DNA of 64,000 bases, from positions 1,178,001 to 1,242,000 of the forward strand of contig OZ251549.1 of NCBI GenBank assembly GCA_965243415.1. The letters run 5' to 3'. Origin of the DNA: G965204755 sp965243415. GTDB lineage: Bacteria > Acidobacteriota > Vicinamibacteria > Marinacidobacterales > Marinacidobacteraceae. The position numbers and the translations under genes are program-made. The notes under the pieces were generated by a model. That model did no database searches. It was not told where the DNA came from and saw only the letters and a program-made list of their open reading frames with translations. Position 1 is the stretch's first letter. Every line of letters starts with the position of its first letter. Below, piece after piece: positions 26,333 through 35,684 of the stretch.

Positions 26333-27214
26333 ATGGCTGTCGTCGGTTTCGGGTTGCTGTCCCATGTGCCCACGATCATGCTGCCCGAAGCGGAACGCCG
26401 CGCGCTGAACGGCGGCGAGGACAACAGCCTGGTTCCGGGCCTCCGCCGACTGCGCGCCGAGGTCCTGGACGCGCTCGCGCCGGAAACGCTGGTCGTCTTC
26501 GACACGCACTGGGCGAGCACCTTCGAGCACCTGCTGGCCGCGCACGAACGGCGGGCCGGCTCCTACACCTCCGACGAGTTGCCCCGCGGCCTGTCCGGGC
26601 TGCCCTACGACTTCCCCGGCGACCCGGAACTCGCCGACGCGGCGGCGGCGGCCGCGGCCGGGCAGGGGCAGCGGGCGCACGCCAGCCGCGACCCGCACCT
26701 GCCCATCCACTACCCGACGATCAACCTGCTCCACTACCTCCATCGCGGGGAGCGGGTGGTCTCCGTGAGTTGCGCCCAGACCGGCGCAGCCGCCGACTTC
26801 CTGGCGATGGGCCGGGCGCTGGGCGAAGTGGTGGAGGCGACCGGGAGGCGGGTGGCGCTGTTGGCCTCGGGCGGGCTCAGCCACCGGTTCTGGCCGCTCG
26901 CGGAGATCGCCGACCACGAGGCCTCCGACCCGGTGCATGTGCGCACGCCGGAGGCCCGCGCCGCCGACGAGGAACGCCTCGCCTGGATGCGCGAGGGTCG
27001 GCATCGCCGGATCGTGGAAACGATGGCGGACTACGCCCGCTTCGCGCCGGAGGGCCGCTTCGGCCACTACCTGATGGCCCTCGGCGCCGTGGGCGGCCCG
27101 GCCTGCGCCGCGCCCGGCCGGATGTTCTCCCGCTACGAGAGCGCCGCGGGAACCGGCCAGGCGCATGTCTGGTTCGACCGCCCCCCGGACGGCTGGACCG
27201 CGGCCGCCGGGTAG
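26333..27214 (+). CDS. Class III extradiol ring-cleavage dioxygenase
   Basis: A 293-residue LigB-superfamily enzyme, closest in motif to 3,4-dihydroxyphenylacetate/catechol 2,3-dioxygenases. SHVPTIMLPE and VFDTHWAST supply candidate iron-binding histidines; SYTSDELPRGLSGLPYDFPG and LASGGLSHRFWP are further signature blocks. It opens catechol-type rings next to a hydroxyl with Fe(II) and oxygen. It follows the decarboxylase-family gene by 23 bases and is probably co-transcribed. The exact substrate is not determined. Confidence 0.85.
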   Translation: MAVVGFGLLSHVPTIMLPEAERRALNGGEDNSLVPGLRRLRAEVLDALAPETLVVFDTHWASTFEHLLAAHERRAGSYTSDELPRGLSGLPYDFPGDPELADAAAAAAAGQGQRAHASRDPHLPIHYPTINLLHYLHRGERVVSVSCAQTGAAADFLAMGRALGEVVEATGRRVALLASGGLSHRFWPLAEIADHEASDPVHVRTPEARAADEERLAWMREGRHRRIVETMADYARFAPEGRFGHYLMALGAVGGPACAAPGRMFSRYESAAGTGQAHVWFDRPPDGWTAAAG

Positions 27215-27365
27215 CCCGGACATCTGCAGCCGCGTCAGGGCTCTCCTCCGGGCGACAGGAGAAACGGGAGCGATCCTCCGGTGCGCGAGGGCCGCGCGGT
27301 CGCGCGCGCCCGCCGCGCCCCGGGTGGTAGAGTGGCGGCGCCCGTTCGGGAAGGGGGGAAGCGCG

Positions 27366-28790
27366 GTGCCGGCGTTCGAGTTCAAGGGGAAGTCGCAGGT
27401 CTATGCGCACCACCTGACGGTCCCCTTCCGCCCGTTCGTCCCCGACCCGGCCAAGTCCGTCGGCGACGCCTCCCCCGACGGCAACCTGATCATCCACGGG
27501 GACAACCTCGCTGCGCTCAAGGCACTCCTGCCCCGGTACGCCGGCCAGGTCGAGTGTGTGTACATCGACCCGCCCTACAACACCGGCGCCGAGGGCTGGG
27601 TCTACAACGACAACACGAACGCGCCTCTGCTGCGGTCCTGGCACAAGGCCCGGACTCCGGTGGACGGGGAAGATCTGGAACGCCACGACAAGTGGCTCAC
27701 GATGATGTGGCCGCGGCTGCAGTTGCTGAAGGAACTGCTTGCCGAAGACGGCGTGATCTTCGTCTCGATCGACGACAACGAGCACCACCACCTGCGGATG
27801 CTCATGGACGACATCTTCGGCGAACGCAACTTCGTCGCCAACATCGTCTGGAACCACCAGCATTCGAGACCGAACGATATGGGCATCACGCTCGGTCACG
27901 ACATGGTTCTTGCCTATGCCCGGGATCGGAGACGGTTTTCTTTCCGTACCGGCGAGATCGCCCCGACTCCGTTCACGAACCTGGATGACGATCCGAGGGG
28001 GCGCCGGGTGGCTGCCCCGATGGAAGTCGAGGTCTCCACGGTCTGGGACGATGTCGGAACGGCGAGCTCGGCGACCGGGGAACTCTCCCGAATTCTCGGG
28101 CGCGACAATGCATTCGATGCGCCGAAACCGACCGATCTCGTCAAGAGGATCGTTCGCCTCGCGACCGGCCCGGACGCTCTCGTCCTGGATTCCTTCGCGG
28201 GCAGCGGAACAACGGGACAGGCGGTTCTGGAACTCAACAGGGAGGATGGGGGCGACCGAAGATTCATTCTGATCGAGTGCGACGAGTGCGCCGACACCGT
28301 GACCGCGGAGCGGGTTCGCCGAGTGATCGAGGGTGTTCCCGGTTCGAGGGATGCCGGCGCTCGCGACGGTTCGGGTGGCAGTTTCTCGTTCTGCGAACTC
28401 GGTCCGGCGATCGGACTCGAAGCGATGCTGACCGGCGAGGAACTACCATCCTATGCCACCCTTGCGGCTTGGCTCCTGCAGACGGCGACCGGTATCGCGA
28501 TCGACGGCGCAGAACTGGAACCGCTTGACGAAAACGGCCTCTTCCATCGCGACCCGGAGAGTGACTGGTTCCTGCTCTGGAAACCGAGTGCGCAGTGGTT
28601 GAGAAGCGACGCGGCCGTGCTCGACGAGTCCCGGGCGAGGAGCATCCGCGACGCCGTAGGAGATCGCAGGCGCCGGGCGTTCGTGTTCGCTCCGGCCAAG
28701 TACATTTCCCAACGAGAACTCACGGACGAGTTCGGGATTACATTCCACCAATTGCCGTACGACCTCCATCGGCCGCGGGTGGGTCGGTGA
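27366..28790 (+). CDS. Type III DNA adenine methyltransferase (Mod), second system
   Basis: A beta-class N6-adenine methyltransferase of 474 residues. IIHGDNLAALKALLP (42-56) and DPPYN (68-72) are followed by the SAM motif LDSFAGSGTTGQAV near residue 275. A GTG start is used, with a purine-rich GGGAAGGGGGGAAG stretch just upstream. The middle region between the motifs, which selects the target, differs completely from the Mod at 3-2270, so specificity should differ. The downstream Res gene has lost its helicase part, so this Mod may now act as an orphan methyltransferase. Confidence 0.88.
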   Translation: MPAFEFKGKSQVYAHHLTVPFRPFVPDPAKSVGDASPDGNLIIHGDNLAALKALLPRYAGQVECVYIDPPYNTGAEGWVYNDNTNAPLLRSWHKARTPVDGEDLERHDKWLTMMWPRLQLLKELLAEDGVIFVSIDDNEHHHLRMLMDDIFGERNFVANIVWNHQHSRPNDMGITLGHDMVLAYARDRRRFSFRTGEIAPTPFTNLDDDPRGRRVAAPMEVEVSTVWDDVGTASSATGELSRILGRDNAFDAPKPTDLVKRIVRLATGPDALVLDSFAGSGTTGQAVLELNREDGGDRRFILIECDECADTVTAERVRRVIEGVPGSRDAGARDGSGGSFSFCELGPAIGLEAMLTGEELPSYATLAAWLLQTATGIAIDGAELEPLDENGLFHRDPESDWFLLWKPSAQWLRSDAAVLDESRARSIRDAVGDRRRRAFVFAPAKYISQRELTDEFGITFHQLPYDLHRPRVGR

Positions 28791-28944
28791 TGCCGGGCCT
28801 CAGGGAGTGTCTTCGGCTCAACGGGTCGGACCGCCGGCGCCGGTCGTCGGGAGCGCGGGGGGAGAAGGAAGACGTCCGTACGGCGACTCCCGGCGAGGCC
28901 GGGAGGTCGATTCGGACCGCGAATTCGATCTTCCGGGCGGCGGC

Positions 28945-30027
28945 ATGAACGGGCTCGGGGACGAGGTCACGACGCCCGGCATGGATCCGACGAAGCGCAT
29001 CACCGTACGCCGACGGGACCTCTGGAGGGGAAAGGACCTCTTCCTCCCGAAGGTCCTCCATCAGGATGGCGACGGAGGATGGCGCGACCTCGATTACCAG
29101 CGCCACATCCTACCGGGAATTCCGTGGGGAGCACTCGAGCCGGAGGTGGCGTCCGAGATCCCGGGGATGAGGGACGGAGCGGTGGCGGAGGTGGCTACCG
29201 TCGACCTGGGCGAGGGTGGTTCCGGGAGCGTTCGCCGAACGGCCCTCGAAGTGGACACCACGATCACGGTCGAGTGGTTCGTGCGCCAACTGTCCGATCT
29301 CGTTCCGAACCCCTGGCAGGCCGCGCGGCTCACCGAGGGGCTGATCGAACGCCTGCGCGAACGGCTGCGGGCGCACGACCTCGGGGACGACGAGTTCTAC
29401 GCGCAGCGCCGCGCGCAGATGTTCGTCCTGCGACGGAGCCTCGAGAGGCAGATCGAGCGCCGCGCCCAACGGGTGTTCCGGGACAAACTCAAGGCCGGGG
29501 AGATCCGCTTCGATCTCGTCGCCAGCGAGCCCAACTTCCGCGTCTTCGAGGACTTCGAGACCGAACAGGCGCCGGGCGACCACACGCTGGAGGAGGGGCC
29601 GGGGCGTCCGGCGCGGAAGAGCCTGTTCGAGCCGCAGTTGGAACGCGACTACAACGCCCTGGAGAAGAAGTTCGCCTTCTACCTGGACCAGAAGGAGGCG
29701 ATCGAGTGGTGGCACCGGGTCGCCGTCCGCCAGCAGCACGACTACTACCTGCGCGGCTGGAACCCGGACCGCATCTGGCCGGACTTCGTGGCGATGTCGA
29801 ACGAACCGGACGGGACGAGGAGGCTGCTGGTGGTCGAGACGAAGGGCACGCACCTCGAAGGGAACGAGGACACGGAGTACAAGCGCGGGGTCTTCGCCAC
29901 GCTGGAGGAATGGCTGGATCGGGAGGACACCTACGAATGCGGCGAGGTCCGACTGGAACGCGGCGCGGAGAAGGGCGTGTTCCGGCTCGTCTTCCACGAG
30001 GAGCGCTTCGACGAGGTACTGGCGTAG
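28945..30027 (+). pseudogene. Headless type III Res subunit (C-terminal nuclease part only)
   Basis: A 360-residue frame matching only the C-terminal third of type III Res proteins: LEKKFAFYLDQKEAIEWWHR, then a PD-(D/E)XK-like site around WPDFVAM and LLVVETKGTHLEGNEDTEYK. No Walker A, DEAH or helicase motif VI is found here or in the 154 bases after Mod. It cannot translocate DNA like a normal Res. It may be a deletion remnant or a free nuclease domain. An alternative GTG start at 28807 would add 46 residues with no family resemblance. Confidence 0.75.
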
Positions 30028-30141
30028 GCGGGCCGACGAGCCGGCGCTCGTTGCGGCGAGTCTCGACGGGCCGGGCCGGCGGTCGTCCGTCGCCGCCGGC
30101 GGCTGCCGCTTCAGGTTCCGCTCCCTCGGTGGTCGGCGCGG

Positions 30142-30147
30142 TAGATT
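30142..30147 (+). promoter_or_regulatory. -10-like TAGATT box 6 bases before the 30154 start
   Basis: TAGATT lies at -12 to -7 relative to the ATG, the spacing expected when transcription begins at the start codon. Confidence 0.45.
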
Positions 30148-30153
30148 TCGGCG

Positions 30154-31041
30154 ATGAAGAAGGCGACTCCGGCGATCCGGGAGGCTCGGCGGCGCCTCCC
30201 GCGACCGCTCGTCGGGACAGCGTTCATTCTCGTTGCCCTCGGGCTCGCCGCCTGTGGCGGGGACAGCGGGACGACCCCTCGCCGCCCGACGCCGCGCCCC
30301 GCTCCCCCGCCGCCGCTCGCCCTTCCCGATGGCGACGATACCGTGTGGCTCGAGGTCGAACAGGATCCGGGTTACATCCTCATCGAGTACGCCCTCGGAC
30401 GGGCGCCGCTCTACCAGTTGACCGTCGGCGGGGATCTCTACTTCGAGGGGCCGACGCCGTCGATCTTCCCCGGCTACCTGCTGCCGAATCTCCGCCACAC
30501 CCGGCTGGACGACTTCGCCGTCGCCCGGATCCGGGCCGCCGCGGCGCAACTCCGGCTCTCGGGGAGCGACGACGAAGTGATCACCGACCTGGCGAACATC
30601 GTCGCCGACGCCCCGACGACCACGGTCACCCAGAGGGACCGGACGGGAGAGCACCGGCTGAGCGTGTACGCCCTGTATTTCGACGAACACACCGACCCGC
30701 GCGTGCCGCTCGTGAAGGCCTTGCTGGACCTCCTGGGCAGCGCTTCGGACTTCCTCGGAAGCGAAGAATGGCGCGGCGACCGGCTGCAGGTCTGGGTGCT
30801 CGCCTCGGAGCCGTTTTGGGAGCCGGATCTCGCCACCGAGGAACCCTGGCCGCTCGCCGAGCCCCCGGGGCCGCCGGGCGAACCGGACTGCCGCGTCTTC
30901 GAGGGCGCAGAGCGGGCGCGCCTCCTGGCCGTCTTCGAACCGGCGAACCACGGCTACCGCTGGCTCCACGAGGGGAACCACTACCAACTCCTTCCCCGTC
31001 CGCTCTTCCCGAGCGAGGAAGGCTGCGCCGGCGCCCGCTGA
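30154..31041 (+). CDS. Predicted lipoprotein, unknown function
   Basis: A 295-residue protein with a signal peptide ending in the lipobox LGLAACGG (cysteine about residue 36), then a proline-rich linker and a globular part of about 240 residues. It should be anchored to a membrane facing the periplasm or outside. The globular part (VWLEVEQDPGYILIEYALGR, LPNLRHTRLDDFAVARI) is not recognised. Monocistronic by position, with a leaderless-type -10 box in front. Confidence 0.75.
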   Translation: MKKATPAIREARRRLPRPLVGTAFILVALGLAACGGDSGTTPRRPTPRPAPPPPLALPDGDDTVWLEVEQDPGYILIEYALGRAPLYQLTVGGDLYFEGPTPSIFPGYLLPNLRHTRLDDFAVARIRAAAAQLRLSGSDDEVITDLANIVADAPTTTVTQRDRTGEHRLSVYALYFDEHTDPRVPLVKALLDLLGSASDFLGSEEWRGDRLQVWVLASEPFWEPDLATEEPWPLAEPPGPPGEPDCRVFEGAERARLLAVFEPANHGYRWLHEGNHYQLLPRPLFPSEEGCAGAR

Positions 31042-31106
31042 TTCGAGCGCCGTCTGCCGAGGGCGGCGCGCGCTTCGGTCCCGGCAGTGAAGTTCCCGGC
31101 GACCGG

Positions 31107-32231
31107 TCAGGACAGGCGGTCGAGGATGAGGCGGTCGATCTCCCAGAGTTGGTCTTCGCGGTTCGAGTACGGGCCGGGGCGGTAGGCGGAAGAGGCGATG
31201 CCGGCCTGCGCCGCTTCGCAGACTCTCCAGTCCTGGCGGTTCGTCGTATCCCAGAACTCGACCGCCGGGCCGGGGTCGAAACCCGGGGCGGCCGCCGCCT
31301 CCGGCGCGAACAACCAGTCGCAGCGGATGCGGGTCCGGTCCACGGCGACCGGTTCGAGGCGCCCGCTCACCGCGTAGTCCGGGTGCAGGCAGAGGAACAG
31401 GTTCGGCAGCAGGACGAAGTACACCACCCGGCGCCGGTCTTCCGGCCCGACTCCCGGCAACGGCGGCGCGACGCGGCGGCCGTCCGTCGTCAAACTCTCC
31501 GCGCCCTCGGCGAGATCCATCGAAGAGCCGACGGCGCCCGGCGTCACCGGGTAGTTCTCGCCGCTCAGGTAGTGCGAGATCTTCTGCAGCTGCGGATGGA
31601 TCACCGGGCAGTGGAGACACTCGGAGAAGTTCTGCAGCACCAACTTCCAGTTCGCCCGCAGGTCGTACTCGACGGAATGGACGCTGGTCAGCGATTCCGG
31701 CCCCCAGGGCGCCAGACGCTCCGCCGCCGGGCCCAACTGCGCGGCCAGCGACTCCGCGCCGTCACCGACCCGGCAGAACACGATCCCGCCCCACTCGGCG
31801 CAGTCGGCGGAAACGAGCGGGTAGTCCGAAACCTCGAAACCGGGAGTCCGCTCCAGGTGCGGGGCGCTCCGCAGCGCGCCGTCGAGTCCGTAGGTCCAGG
31901 CGTGGTACGGACAGGTGATCGCGCCCGGGAGACAGCCGGCGTCCGCTTCCAGGAGTCTCGTTCCCCGATGGCGGCAGACATTGTGGTGGGCGCGCGCCGC
32001 GCCGTCCCGGTCGCGCACGACGACGAGCGAATCCCCGGCGATCCCGACCAGCCGGTAGTCGCCGCTGTCCCGCAGGTCTTCGCTGCGGCAGACCGCGGTC
32101 CACATCGCCCGGTGGAGGCGTTCGTTCTCGCGGCGGAAGATCTCCGGGTCGGTGTAGTAGCGCGCCGGCAGGGTCTTCGTTCCCGGCGGCGCCGGGGGCC
32201 GGGTGTCCGCGTATCGCGCCCGCGTCGGCAT
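31107..32231 (-). CDS. Rieske non-haem iron oxygenase, catalytic subunit
   Basis: A 374-residue oxygenase. The Rieske [2Fe-2S] ligands are CRH (C86, H88) and CPYH (C107, H110). The mononuclear iron site is read in NFSECLHCPVIHP (E204, H207, H212). The ATG overlaps the stop of the GcvT-like gene (TGATG), so the two are coupled. Rieske enzymes paired with GcvT-like folate proteins are typical of oxidative N-demethylation (glycine betaine and related compounds), where the folate enzyme captures the one-carbon unit. That substrate class is inferred from the pairing. No reductase gene is adjacent. Confidence 0.88.
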   Translation of the reverse strand: MPTRARYADTRPPAPPGTKTLPARYYTDPEIFRRENERLHRAMWTAVCRSEDLRDSGDYRLVGIAGDSLVVVRDRDGAARAHHNVCRHRGTRLLEADAGCLPGAITCPYHAWTYGLDGALRSAPHLERTPGFEVSDYPLVSADCAEWGGIVFCRVGDGAESLAAQLGPAAERLAPWGPESLTSVHSVEYDLRANWKLVLQNFSECLHCPVIHPQLQKISHYLSGENYPVTPGAVGSSMDLAEGAESLTTDGRRVAPPLPGVGPEDRRRVVYFVLLPNLFLCLHPDYAVSGRLEPVAVDRTRIRCDWLFAPEAAAAPGFDPGPAVEFWDTTNRQDWRVCEAAQAGIASSAYRPGPYSNREDQLWEIDRLILDRLS

Positions 32232-33430
32232 CACATCGCCGGGGTCCGACGCTTCCGCGGCGGATCGAAGAAGGGCAGCGGGGCCACCTGCGACCGGGCG
32301 CGGCGGCGTTCGTATTCCACGGTCACCTCGAGGTCCACCGGCGTCCCCGGCTTCTCGTAACCCCGTTCGACGGTGGCGAGCGCGATCTGCCGTTTCAGCA
32401 GGGGCGACCAGCAGACGCTGGTGGCGCGGCCGACCTGCGCGCGGCCGGAATACACCGGGACGCCCCGCCGGTCCACTTCGTCCCCGACTTCCGGCGCCAG
32501 GTCGTCGAGCGCGAAGAGGCGTTCCAGTTCCAGGATCGAGGTTTCGATGCCGACGAAGAAGCGTTCCGGCCCCCGCGCCCGTTCCGCCCGGAGCGCCGCC
32601 CGGCCCACGAACGGCCCCTTCTTCGCGCTCACCGCCCAGCCGAGCCCCACTTCGTACGGCGTGGACTTCTGCGCCTCGGTGAGGGCCTGGTCGGCGTTCC
32701 GGAAGTCCACCTCGATGAGCGGGAAACCGGCTTCCACGCGCGCCCGGTCGAGGGCCAGCATTCCCGCCGGTCGGAGCCCCAACGGCTCTCCGGCCTCGAG
32801 CAGCAGGTCCCAGAGCGCCGGCGCGGCGTCGCTCGCGACCCACAGTTCGTAGCCGAGATCGCCGGTGTAACCGGTGCGGGTCACGACGACCGGCAGGACG
32901 CCCAGCCGGGTTTCCCGCAGTCGGAAGAAGCCGAGGTCCGAGAGATCGGTTTCGGCGAGACGCTGCAGCACGGCCGCGGAAGTCGGCCCCTGCAGCGCCA
33001 GCGCGGCGTACTGCTCGGAGACTTCCTCGATCTGCACCGCCATACCGCTCGCCACCGACTCGAACCAGGGCAGCGAGGGATCCACCGCGGTGGCGCGGAC
33101 CCGGTCCTCGGCGAAGCGCTGGAAGCAGCCGTCCTGGAGGAGTTTGCCGGCGGAATCGCACCACGCCGAGTAGAGCACCTGTCCGACCTTCGAGCGCGCC
33201 ACATTCCGGGTGATGAGCCGGTCGGTGAACGCGGTCGCCTCGGGCCCGCGGAACTCGTACTTGTGGAGCGGCGAGACATCGAAGAGCGCCGCGCCCGACC
33301 GCACCGCGTGGTACTCCGGATCGTGGAAACGGTCGAAAGCGTCCACCACGAAGTAGCCGGCCCATTCCTTCCAGCGCCGGCTCCCGCACAGCGGGGCAGT
33401 GCGGGAATGGAGCGGGGTGCCGCGGGGCAA
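32231..33430 (-). CDS. GcvT-like folate-binding aminomethyltransferase
   Basis: A 399-residue protein of the GcvT/dimethylglycine-dehydrogenase C-terminal family, with TGYTGDLGYELWV, LALDRARVEAGFPL and the N-terminal RTAPLCGSRRWKEWAGY. It probably transfers a methyl or methylene group from an amine substrate to tetrahydrofolate. A TTG start is used at 33430. Just upstream, one frame over, bases 33433-33490 encode DYHSPFFDFETGRPLAPR, which looks like a natural N-terminal extension, so a one-base frameshift near 33430 is possible. Coupled to the Rieske oxygenase downstream. Confidence 0.83.
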   Translation of the reverse strand: MPRGTPLHSRTAPLCGSRRWKEWAGYFVVDAFDRFHDPEYHAVRSGAALFDVSPLHKYEFRGPEATAFTDRLITRNVARSKVGQVLYSAWCDSAGKLLQDGCFQRFAEDRVRATAVDPSLPWFESVASGMAVQIEEVSEQYAALALQGPTSAAVLQRLAETDLSDLGFFRLRETRLGVLPVVVTRTGYTGDLGYELWVASDAAPALWDLLLEAGEPLGLRPAGMLALDRARVEAGFPLIEVDFRNADQALTEAQKSTPYEVGLGWAVSAKKGPFVGRAALRAERARGPERFFVGIETSILELERLFALDDLAPEVGDEVDRRGVPVYSGRAQVGRATSVCWSPLLKRQIALATVERGYEKPGTPVDLEVTVEYERRRARSQVAPLPFFDPPRKRRTPAM

Positions 33431-34823
33431 GGGGCCGACCGGTCTCGAAGTCGAAGAACGGCGAATGGTAGTCGGCCCGCGCCAGCCAGCACGACCGGCT
33501 CGGGGTCCGGCGGTTCCCCGGCGGGCGGGTGCTCCCGGGGGACGCCGGGGTCGGCGCGTCGTTGTCCGCCGGACCGGTGCGACACCGGCGCGAAAGGCCC
33601 GATCTCCTTCACGGTGGACGGGAGAGCGGCTCCTCGCCGTAGTGGCCGCGCGGGCTCTGCGGCACTGCGGACCCTTCCGTCGGGGACGGGGAAGGACCGG
33701 GCAAGAGGCCGGGGAGCCGGTCTCGGCGACGGACCGCGAGATCGGCCCGCGGCGCCCCCGGGGACCGGGTGGCGGTCGTCCTGGCGCGTAGGGCGATCGG
33801 AGGGGGAGCCCGCGTCGGGGCCGGTCGGTCCTCCCATCTCGTTTTCGACATTTTGTTTCTTAAGTCGTTGATATGAAAGGGAATAGATCTCCAACTACAC
33901 ACTACACCGTGCGCTCTCGGGGTCGTGGGGCGGGGTCCGGAGCGGCGGCGGAACCTCGGCGCCGTCAGGGTGCGGCCGGGCGGCTTCGAGCCCGCGGCGG
34001 CGTAGAGGCGGCGCTGTTCGGCGGTGCCCGGCCCCGCCAGCGCGAAGTCGAAGTCGCGGTTGCTCCCCGGACCGTGAACCGGCGAGGACTGCACCTCGCG
34101 CGGTTCCTCGAGCCGCCACTCCCCGCTCGGGACCGGATGCCCGGGAGGCGCCGGCCGGTGGCGGTGGCGGTGCAACCGCAGCAGCGCGAAAGCCGGGTCG
34201 CAGACGGCGAGGCGCGCCCGAACCCGCCGCTCGGTCCAGTGGAACACCGGCCAGTGGAACACCGGCCAGTGGAACACCGGCCAGTGGAACGCCGGACGGC
34301 CGGCCCACCGGGAACGGCCGCCCTCGCGTCGGTCTTCGCTGCGGCGGGTCGCCCCTCCACTTCGCCGGGGGGCCGCCGGCGCTTCCGGCGGGAGCCTCCT
34401 CGTCGGCGCCGGAGCGTGACGCGGACCTCGGCGAGCGGCGCCGGCGCCTCCCGTGCCGCGGGTCGCCTCGGGGCCGCGCCCGGCCCGTCGCCGCGATGCC
34501 GGTGGGTCCCGGGGAGTCCGGAGTCGGTGGCCGGGCGATCGGCGCTCCGGGTTCCGGGCTCGATCGGGGGCTCTCGCCTCGGAGCCGCCGCCGTTCCGAC
34601 GGTTCGGGGCGGCGCGTCCGGCAGCGGCAGGGATACCCCGGTACCCCGGGGCCGAGGAGGCCGGGCCCTCCTGCGGCGCGGCCCGTCGGGGGGTCGGGTC
34701 GGGGAGGCGGCGGCCCGAGGTCGAATCGCGTCGGGTCCGGGCCGGCCGGCGGGAGTCTCGTCGGCGAACCGGACGGTCGCGGGGGAGGGTTGGTACAGTC
34801 CGCTGTCGCGGAGGAATCCACAC
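33431..34823. other. 1.4 kb without a convincing gene
   Basis: Long open frames here lack family resemblance and start signals. Visible elements are an AT-rich patch at 33838-33905 in otherwise very GC-rich DNA, a 15-base tandem repeat at 34236-34295, and a TACAGT -10-like box at 34794-34799 with GGAGGA at 34811-34816 serving the cytochrome gene at 34824. The minus strand about 34210-33900 has a weakly protein-like stretch (DFDFALAGPGTAEQRRLY), possibly a gene remnant. Confidence 0.55.
34236..34295. repeat. Four tandem copies of a 15-base repeat
   Basis: CCAGTGGAACACCGG occurs four times head to tail; the last copy has one change (CCAGTGGAACGCCGG). It lies outside recognised genes, upstream of the cytochrome c operon. 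Confidence 0.9.
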
Positions 34824-35684
34824 ATGCGGAGGCATTCGGTGCATCCGGGACGAAACGCCGGCGCGGCGCACCGTCCGGTTGCGGTCGTTCTCGCGGCGGT
34901 CGCGGTCGCCGTGGCCGGAGGGCTCGCGGCGCCGGCCGCCGCCCAGACCTACGAGGAACTCCTCGAAAAACCCCTCGACCAGGCCTCGGCGAGCGAGTTG
35001 GAGCGCGGGAACCGGCTCTTCGAGATCCACTGCGCCCGCTGCCACGGCCTCGACGGGGTCGGCGGCGAAGGGCCGAACCTGATGCGCGAGAACCTGCGCC
35101 GGTCGAGGGCCGACGAGGCGCTCCTCGAGATCGTGGACCGCGGCATCCGGGGCACCGACATGCCCGGCGCTTCGTCGCTGAACACCCGCGAGATCCTCGC
35201 GGTCTCGGCCTATGTGCGATCCCTCGGCGTCGCGCCCCGGGAAGACCTGTCCGGCGACCCGGAGCAGGGCCGCGAGTTGTACGAGGCGACGCTGTGTTCC
35301 ACCTGCCATGTGGTGAACGGCGAGGGCATCGCCTTCGGGCCGGACCTCTCCGACATCGGCCTGCTGCGCGGGAGCCGGCACCTCCGCGAGTCCATCCGGA
35401 CTCCGGAGGCGTCGGTCGCGCCCCGGTATCGCACGGTGCTGGTCGAGGACGCCGGCGGCGCCGAAACCATGGGCGTCCGCATGAACGAAGACACCTTCAC
35501 CATCCAGATCCTGGACCAGGCGGGGCGGCTCCGGTCGTTCCGCAAGACCGGGATCCGTCGGTTCGAACTGCTTCCCGAGGAGAGTTTGATGATGAGTTAC
35601 GCGGATTTCAGCGACGAGGAACTCGACGACCTGGTCGCCTACCTCGCGACCCTGCGCGGCGAGGAAGAAGGGCCGTCGCAGTGA
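34824..35684 (+). CDS. Periplasmic dihaem cytochrome c
   Basis: A 286-residue protein with a signal peptide ending near AAPAAAQT and two haem-binding motifs, CARCH (70-74) and CSTCH (158-162), each followed by methionine-containing stretches for the sixth ligand. It probably accepts electrons from the PQQ dehydrogenase encoded next. ATG 34824 follows a GGAGGA ribosome site by 7 bases and starts the signal peptide directly; longer frames upstream are not gene-like. Its stop overlaps the dehydrogenase GTG. Confidence 0.9.
   Translation: MRRHSVHPGRNAGAAHRPVAVVLAAVAVAVAGGLAAPAAAQTYEELLEKPLDQASASELERGNRLFEIHCARCHGLDGVGGEGPNLMRENLRRSRADEALLEIVDRGIRGTDMPGASSLNTREILAVSAYVRSLGVAPREDLSGDPEQGRELYEATLCSTCHVVNGEGIAFGPDLSDIGLLRGSRHLRESIRTPEASVAPRYRTVLVEDAGGAETMGVRMNEDTFTIQILDQAGRLRSFRKTGIRRFELLPEESLMMSYADFSDEELDDLVAYLATLRGEEEGPSQ

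Noticed and set aside
34236..34295. CRISPR-like array
   Set aside because: The units are 15 bases and contiguous with no spacers, and no cas genes occur in the window.
33873..34823. Upstream extension of the cytochrome c frame to 33873
   Set aside because: The signal peptide and ribosome site place the start at 34824; the upstream 317 codons are low-complexity and cover a tandem repeat.
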